Source: a virus
Strand: one strand, 5' to 3'
IMG/VR virus record: IMGVR_UViG_3300030102_007626
Coordinates: 1-64,000 of that record
Length of the DNA: 64,000 nucleotides
The position numbers and the translations under genes were made by a program. Below, in pieces: positions 59,266 through 64,000 of this stretch. Under the pieces are notes generated by a model that was not told where the DNA came from, ran no database searches, and saw only the letters and a list, made by a program, of their open reading frames with translations. Each line of letters starts with the position of its first letter. Position 1 is the stretch's first letter.

Positions 59266-59618
59266 ATGCCAAAAACTACAAAAAGAGGACGTCCCTCAAA
59301 AGACACACAAACACAAAATTCATCTTATTGTACTATAAAAGACCCATTAATGGAACCCTTTTATATTTCTAAAGATGCAACAAATTTCACTGTAATAGAA
59401 AAATCGATTTCAACTAGAGGGTTTGCTGGAAGGAAAGCAACTGGAAAAGAAGTAGAAAAAGTAGTAGGTTATTATACAAGTTTTAAAAATGCTTTAAATA
59501 AAATAGCAAAAGAAAAATTCCATAATAACCCAGGTGAATTTAGTTCAATACAAGATTATATTAATTCTTGGGATGAAGTAAAAAATGGATTAGAAACAAT
59601 GTTAAATAAAGTAGAATT

Positions 59619-59622
<4 letters not shown>
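59266..59622 (+). CDS. Hypothetical protein with N-terminal AT-hook-like motif
   Basis: The 118-aa protein begins MPKTTKRGRPSKDTQTQ, an RGRP AT-hook core. The remainder has a helical DNA-binding-like pattern (YYTSFKNALNKIAKEKFHNN and FSSIQDYINSWDEVKNGLET). No family is recognised beyond unnamed phage proteins. Its stop overlaps the GroES start (ATGA). It could be a regulator of the chaperonin operon; this is inference. Confidence 0.5.
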
Positions 59623-61559
<1,937 letters not shown>

Positions 61560-61560
<1 letters not shown>

Positions 61561-61823
61561 TGCAGACAGAAAAAGTAGAGTATAATGAACTTATCGCAAC
61601 ACGAGTACCTCCTGGAGACCAGTGGGTGCTTGTGGGAGATAAGAAAAAAATTGTTCATAAAACAATAACTGATGCTTTAGAAGCATGGTTTGATAAAAAC
61701 CAAGAACAAGTTGAGTTTCGTTTAGCACCTCTAGATAGTAAACTCTATGTAATAAGAAGTGAGGAAAAAGAAATTATTCCTGAACCAACTAAAAGATACA
61801 ATATTTACGGGGACCCACTATAA
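61560..61823 (+). CDS. Hypothetical protein after groEL
   Basis: The 87-aa protein begins at an ATG overlapping the groEL stop (TAATG). It contains VPPGDQWVLVGDKKKIVHKT, a strand-loop-strand pattern, and ALEAWFDKNQEQVEFRLAPL. Its function is unknown. The terminator hairpin starts just before its stop codon. Confidence 0.5.
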
Positions 61824-61838
61824 TTGGTCCCTTTTTTT
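61810..61838 (+). terminator. Intrinsic terminator after chaperonin operon
   Basis: GGGACC pairs with GGTCCC (6-bp GC-rich stem, 10-nt loop), followed by seven T. The stem begins within the last codons of the preceding gene. A late-type box follows at 61842. Confidence 0.85.
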
Positions 61839-61841
61839 ATA

Positions 61842-61850
61842 TATTTATAA
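61842..61850 (+). promoter_or_regulatory. Late-promoter-like box TATTTATAA before capsid-targeted kinase
   Basis: Exact box followed by CAAATAA, 11 nt before the GTG start at 61862, directly after a terminator. Confidence 0.6.
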
Positions 61851-61861
61851 CAAATAATTAA

Positions 61862-62713
61862 GTGGATAATTTTGATTTGAGAAAATATTTAGCTGAAAAT
61901 ATACTGTTTAAAGAAGATACTAGTGATAAAACTGCTATATTAATAGATGGTACATCATCTGCAGGAAAATCAATGGCTGCTTCATTATTAAAGGCTGTTC
62001 CTTTTTATAAAACAACAGATAAAAATCAATGGGTTCAAATAGATAGCGATATGTTTCAGGGGTTTGATAACGAAGCAGAAGAAAGAAGGTTAAAATTAGA
62101 CCATCCTAACATAAGGGATTGGGCTAAAGGTAATGAAGTGGGGATGACTTCGGGAATGTATAGAAAAGATGGTGTTGAGGATATACCAGAAAATCCTTAT
62201 GAAACAGAAAGACCATATAAAGGCGGAGACATTAGAGCTTGGTATATGGCTCAAGAATATAAAGTAGGTGGTTGGAAAAAAGTTATCTTTGATGACGTAT
62301 CTGATGATATATTAAAATATGTCCCTAATGTAAAACACGTATTATTGCATGCCCCTATTGAAATTTTGCTCCAAAACATACAAGCAAGGAAAGAAAAAGA
62401 CCCTAGAAAAATTGACATGGTGTTAGATCAATATTTAGAAAAATATAAAGCTACCCCTTCCAAACCAGATGAAAATGTAGGAGATCCAAATACCCCTTTA
62501 ACAAAAGAAGGATTAACAAAATTATTATCTCAACACACAACTGATCAAGAATATATTGATAAATTTATCAAAGAATTAGGGATTACTGGAGATGGTACTT
62601 ATTATATTAAAGCTAAAAATATAGATCCAAATAAAACAATAATAGTAAATGTAGATAAAGAGTCAAGAGCAGCAAATGTTCCTCCTGCTAAATTACAACA
62701 AATTTTTAAATAA
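61862..62713 (+). CDS. P-loop kinase with capsid-targeting-like N-terminus
   Basis: GTG start. The 283-aa protein begins MDNFDLRKYLAEN, where YLAE/N matches the T4 capsid-targeting consensus (T4 IPIII: MKTYQEFIAE/A). The rest is a kinase fold: Walker A is GTSSAGKS (residues 30-37) in TAILIDGTSSAGKSMAASLL, a DSDMF motif follows, then VIFDDVSDD. The GTSSAGKS type is found in chloramphenicol phosphotransferase-like and zeta-toxin-like kinases. It is late-expressed by its promoter box. The inference is an internal head protein injected with the DNA; the substrate is unknown. Confidence 0.62.
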   Translation: MDNFDLRKYLAENILFKEDTSDKTAILIDGTSSAGKSMAASLLKAVPFYKTTDKNQWVQIDSDMFQGFDNEAEERRLKLDHPNIRDWAKGNEVGMTSGMYRKDGVEDIPENPYETERPYKGGDIRAWYMAQEYKVGGWKKVIFDDVSDDILKYVPNVKHVLLHAPIEILLQNIQARKEKDPRKIDMVLDQYLEKYKATPSKPDENVGDPNTPLTKEGLTKLLSQHTTDQEYIDKFIKELGITGDGTYYIKAKNIDPNKTIIVNVDKESRAANVPPAKLQQIFK

Positions 62714-62727
62714 AAAAATAAAATAAT

Positions 62728-62991
62728 ATGGACAATTTTAATCTAAAAAAATACTTAGCTGAAAATAAACTTGACGAACCGTATATAGGTCAATTTGAAA
62801 GTAGAGCAGCAGAAAACTTAGCAAGAGCTCAAGCAAAATTTTCAAATGCTATTCTTGCTCTTAGATCAGACAATATTCGTACAGCAGAAGAAGCAGAAAA
62901 CGCATACTTAGCAATAGCTTACCATTTAAAAACTCATTTTAAAGAAAAATATCCTGATTATAGACCACACCCAACTATTGCCCAAATATGA
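62728..62991 (+). CDS. Small protein with capsid-targeting-like N-terminus
   Basis: The 87-aa protein begins MDNFNLKKYLAENKL, nearly identical to the start of the preceding kinase, with YLAE/N as a candidate cleavage site. The rest is helical (FESRAAENLARAQAKFSNAI, AEEAENAYLAIAYHLKTHFK). Apart from the N-terminal tag it has no known domain. The stop overlaps the next start (ATGA). It probably encodes a small internal head protein. Confidence 0.6.
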   Translation: MDNFNLKKYLAENKLDEPYIGQFESRAAENLARAQAKFSNAILALRSDNIRTAEEAENAYLAIAYHLKTHFKEKYPDYRPHPTIAQI

Positions 62992-63998
62992 AACTAATAG
63001 ACATTTTAAGAGAGGTAGAGGGTGAAGAAGATGGGATGAAGCAACTTAAGGTTCAATACGACCTTGCTATTCAACCTACAGATATACCAGCTGCATTAAA
63101 CGCTTTAGATAATATAGACAACTATGGTATCTATGCTCAAAACCTACGTGACCCAAAAGTTATAGATAAAATATTTGGTTTTTCTAATCCTGGTAAAAAA
63201 ACAGTCCAAGCTCAAACCGAATGGAATGAGATGACACCTGAAAAAAGGTTAAAAAAGATAGATCAAATAAAAAATGATAGGATTATAAAAGATCGTGAAG
63301 GGAATATTGTAAAAGATCTTGGAAAAGAAACTTGGAATAACACATTAAAACTTCTTGAAAAATATAAACCTTATCAAGAATGGGTAGAAGAAAATGGAGA
63401 TAATCCTGAAGAATATTTATCATCTTTAGATGGGGTAACAGCTGGCAGTTCAAAAGGTTTAAAATTGTTTGGAAGTAGAGCAGAAACATACTTTCCATTT
63501 AGATCCCCAGAAAACATGAAAAAGTACGCTGGTAGATTAGAAAAAGATGTCCATTTTATGGTAAAAGATGGTAAAATTGTTTTTCCATTAGAAAACAGCC
63601 CTTATAAACCAAAAGCATACTTACAAAAAGTAATGAAAACAATAATGGATAACTCAGGTTTAGAGTATGAAATTGTTGATGTTGAAAAAACAGATGATAA
63701 AGGAGAAGTAATTAAAAAACCTGAAAAAAAGGTAACACCACCTTTATCTGTAACAGCAGATACTTTAGATAAAGTTGAAAAAATTAGAAGCCAATTTCAA
63801 AAAGAAATTGGAGATGTTCCAACAGCAAACTACACAACTGAACCAGTTGAGGTAGATGGTAAAAGAAAATATAAACTAGTTGTAACAGGTATTTCACCTG
63901 ATCAAAGACAAAAATTATTAATTAAAAAAGCGTCATTAAAAGAAGGTGTAGAATTTGATTTAGATCTATATTTAATGCAAAAAAGAGCAGGATTATGA
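62988..63998 (+). CDS. Protein with capsid-targeting-like N-terminus, function unknown
   Basis: The 336-aa protein begins MKLIDILREVEGEEDG, where ILRE/V fits L/I-x-E. The body has helical segments and a mixed region (GLKLFGSRAETYFPFRSPEN, EKDVHFMVKDGKIVFPLENS) without a recognised family. The C-terminus (VEFDLDLYLMQKRAGL) resembles the tag motif. It is in one operon with the kinase and the 87-aa protein, all after the late box at 61842. The ATG at 63995 overlaps the stop (ATGA), so another coupled gene continues to the right of the window. Confidence 0.6.
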   Translation: MKLIDILREVEGEEDGMKQLKVQYDLAIQPTDIPAALNALDNIDNYGIYAQNLRDPKVIDKIFGFSNPGKKTVQAQTEWNEMTPEKRLKKIDQIKNDRIIKDREGNIVKDLGKETWNNTLKLLEKYKPYQEWVEENGDNPEEYLSSLDGVTAGSSKGLKLFGSRAETYFPFRSPENMKKYAGRLEKDVHFMVKDGKIVFPLENSPYKPKAYLQKVMKTIMDNSGLEYEIVDVEKTDDKGEVIKKPEKKVTPPLSVTADTLDKVEKIRSQFQKEIGDVPTANYTTEPVEVDGKRKYKLVVTGISPDQRQKLLIKKASLKEGVEFDLDLYLMQKRAGL

Positions 63999-64000
63999 AA

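Overview
The window is a single AT-rich block of a T4-like contractile-tailed phage (myovirus) genome, with every recognisable gene on the + strand and very short intergenic gaps. None of the gaps exceeds about 130 bases. The host is most likely a member of the Bacteroidota, probably a marine flavobacterium. One phage protein (43024-45429) carries a flavobacterial signal peptide, eleven GC-D-NYNP-DDGSC repeats and a type IX secretion (T9SS) C-terminal sorting domain. Start codons are preceded by A-rich stretches rather than strong Shine-Dalgarno sites, and early genes have Bacteroidota-like TTG-N20-TAnnTT promoters. The gene complement (phoH, hsp20, class II ribonucleotide reductase, preQ0 genes, T4 replication core) recalls marine T4-like phages. 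No terminase, portal, tRNA, integrase or CRISPR is present in the window.

Layout. 1-5521: prohead core, protease gp21, scaffold gp22 and major capsid gp23, closed by a terminator. 5599-14118: phoH and an adsorption module with a tailspike, a YadA-head-like long fibre and beta-helix and carboxypeptidase-regulatory-like accessory proteins. 14151-21721: neck and tail completion (gp13-, gp14- and gp15-like), two tandem tail sheath genes (gp18) and tail tube gp19. 21826-33671: small candidate internal protein, gp26/gp51-type tail chaperones, tape measure, baseplate tube/hub proteins, gp53 and a tail NlpC/P60- or CHAP-like peptidase. 33712-41722: replication and recombination genes, namely a family A-like polymerase, gp32, UvsX, RNase H/FEN, gp41 helicase and class II ribonucleotide reductase. 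41830-48037: small late genes and a lysis operon containing a holin-like protein, a T9SS cargo protein, an outer-membrane-barrel-like protein, a small anchored coiled coil, a thioredoxin-fold lipoprotein and an amidase. 48095-54954: a membrane protein, a TGT/DpdA-like enzyme, QueC, QueD, QueE, FolE2 and MazG. 54955-58681: a split family B DNA polymerase (gp43) and the sliding clamp (gp45). 58769-61823: Hsp20, GroES and GroEL. 61862-end: three genes whose N-termini look like T4 capsid-targeting peptides, one with a P-loop kinase fold.

Expression. Two promoter classes can be read. A box TATTTATAA lies 4-21 nt before 14 starts, nearly all virion or lysis genes, and often directly follows an intrinsic terminator; it is the likely late promoter. 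TTG-N20-TAnnTT(A/T) precedes early genes (polA-like, gp32, gp41, the AT-hook gene at 50025, folE2), with two GTG variants.

How it works together. The preQ0 pathway plus the TGT-like enzyme suggests 7-deazaguanine in phage DNA. Replication is T4-like but has two polymerase families. The phage brings its own full chaperonin, presumably for capsid folding. The most novel elements are the T9SS cargo and outer-membrane proteins inside the lysis operon, and the set of late genes with capsid-targeting-like N-termini, which may be proteins packaged in the head and injected.
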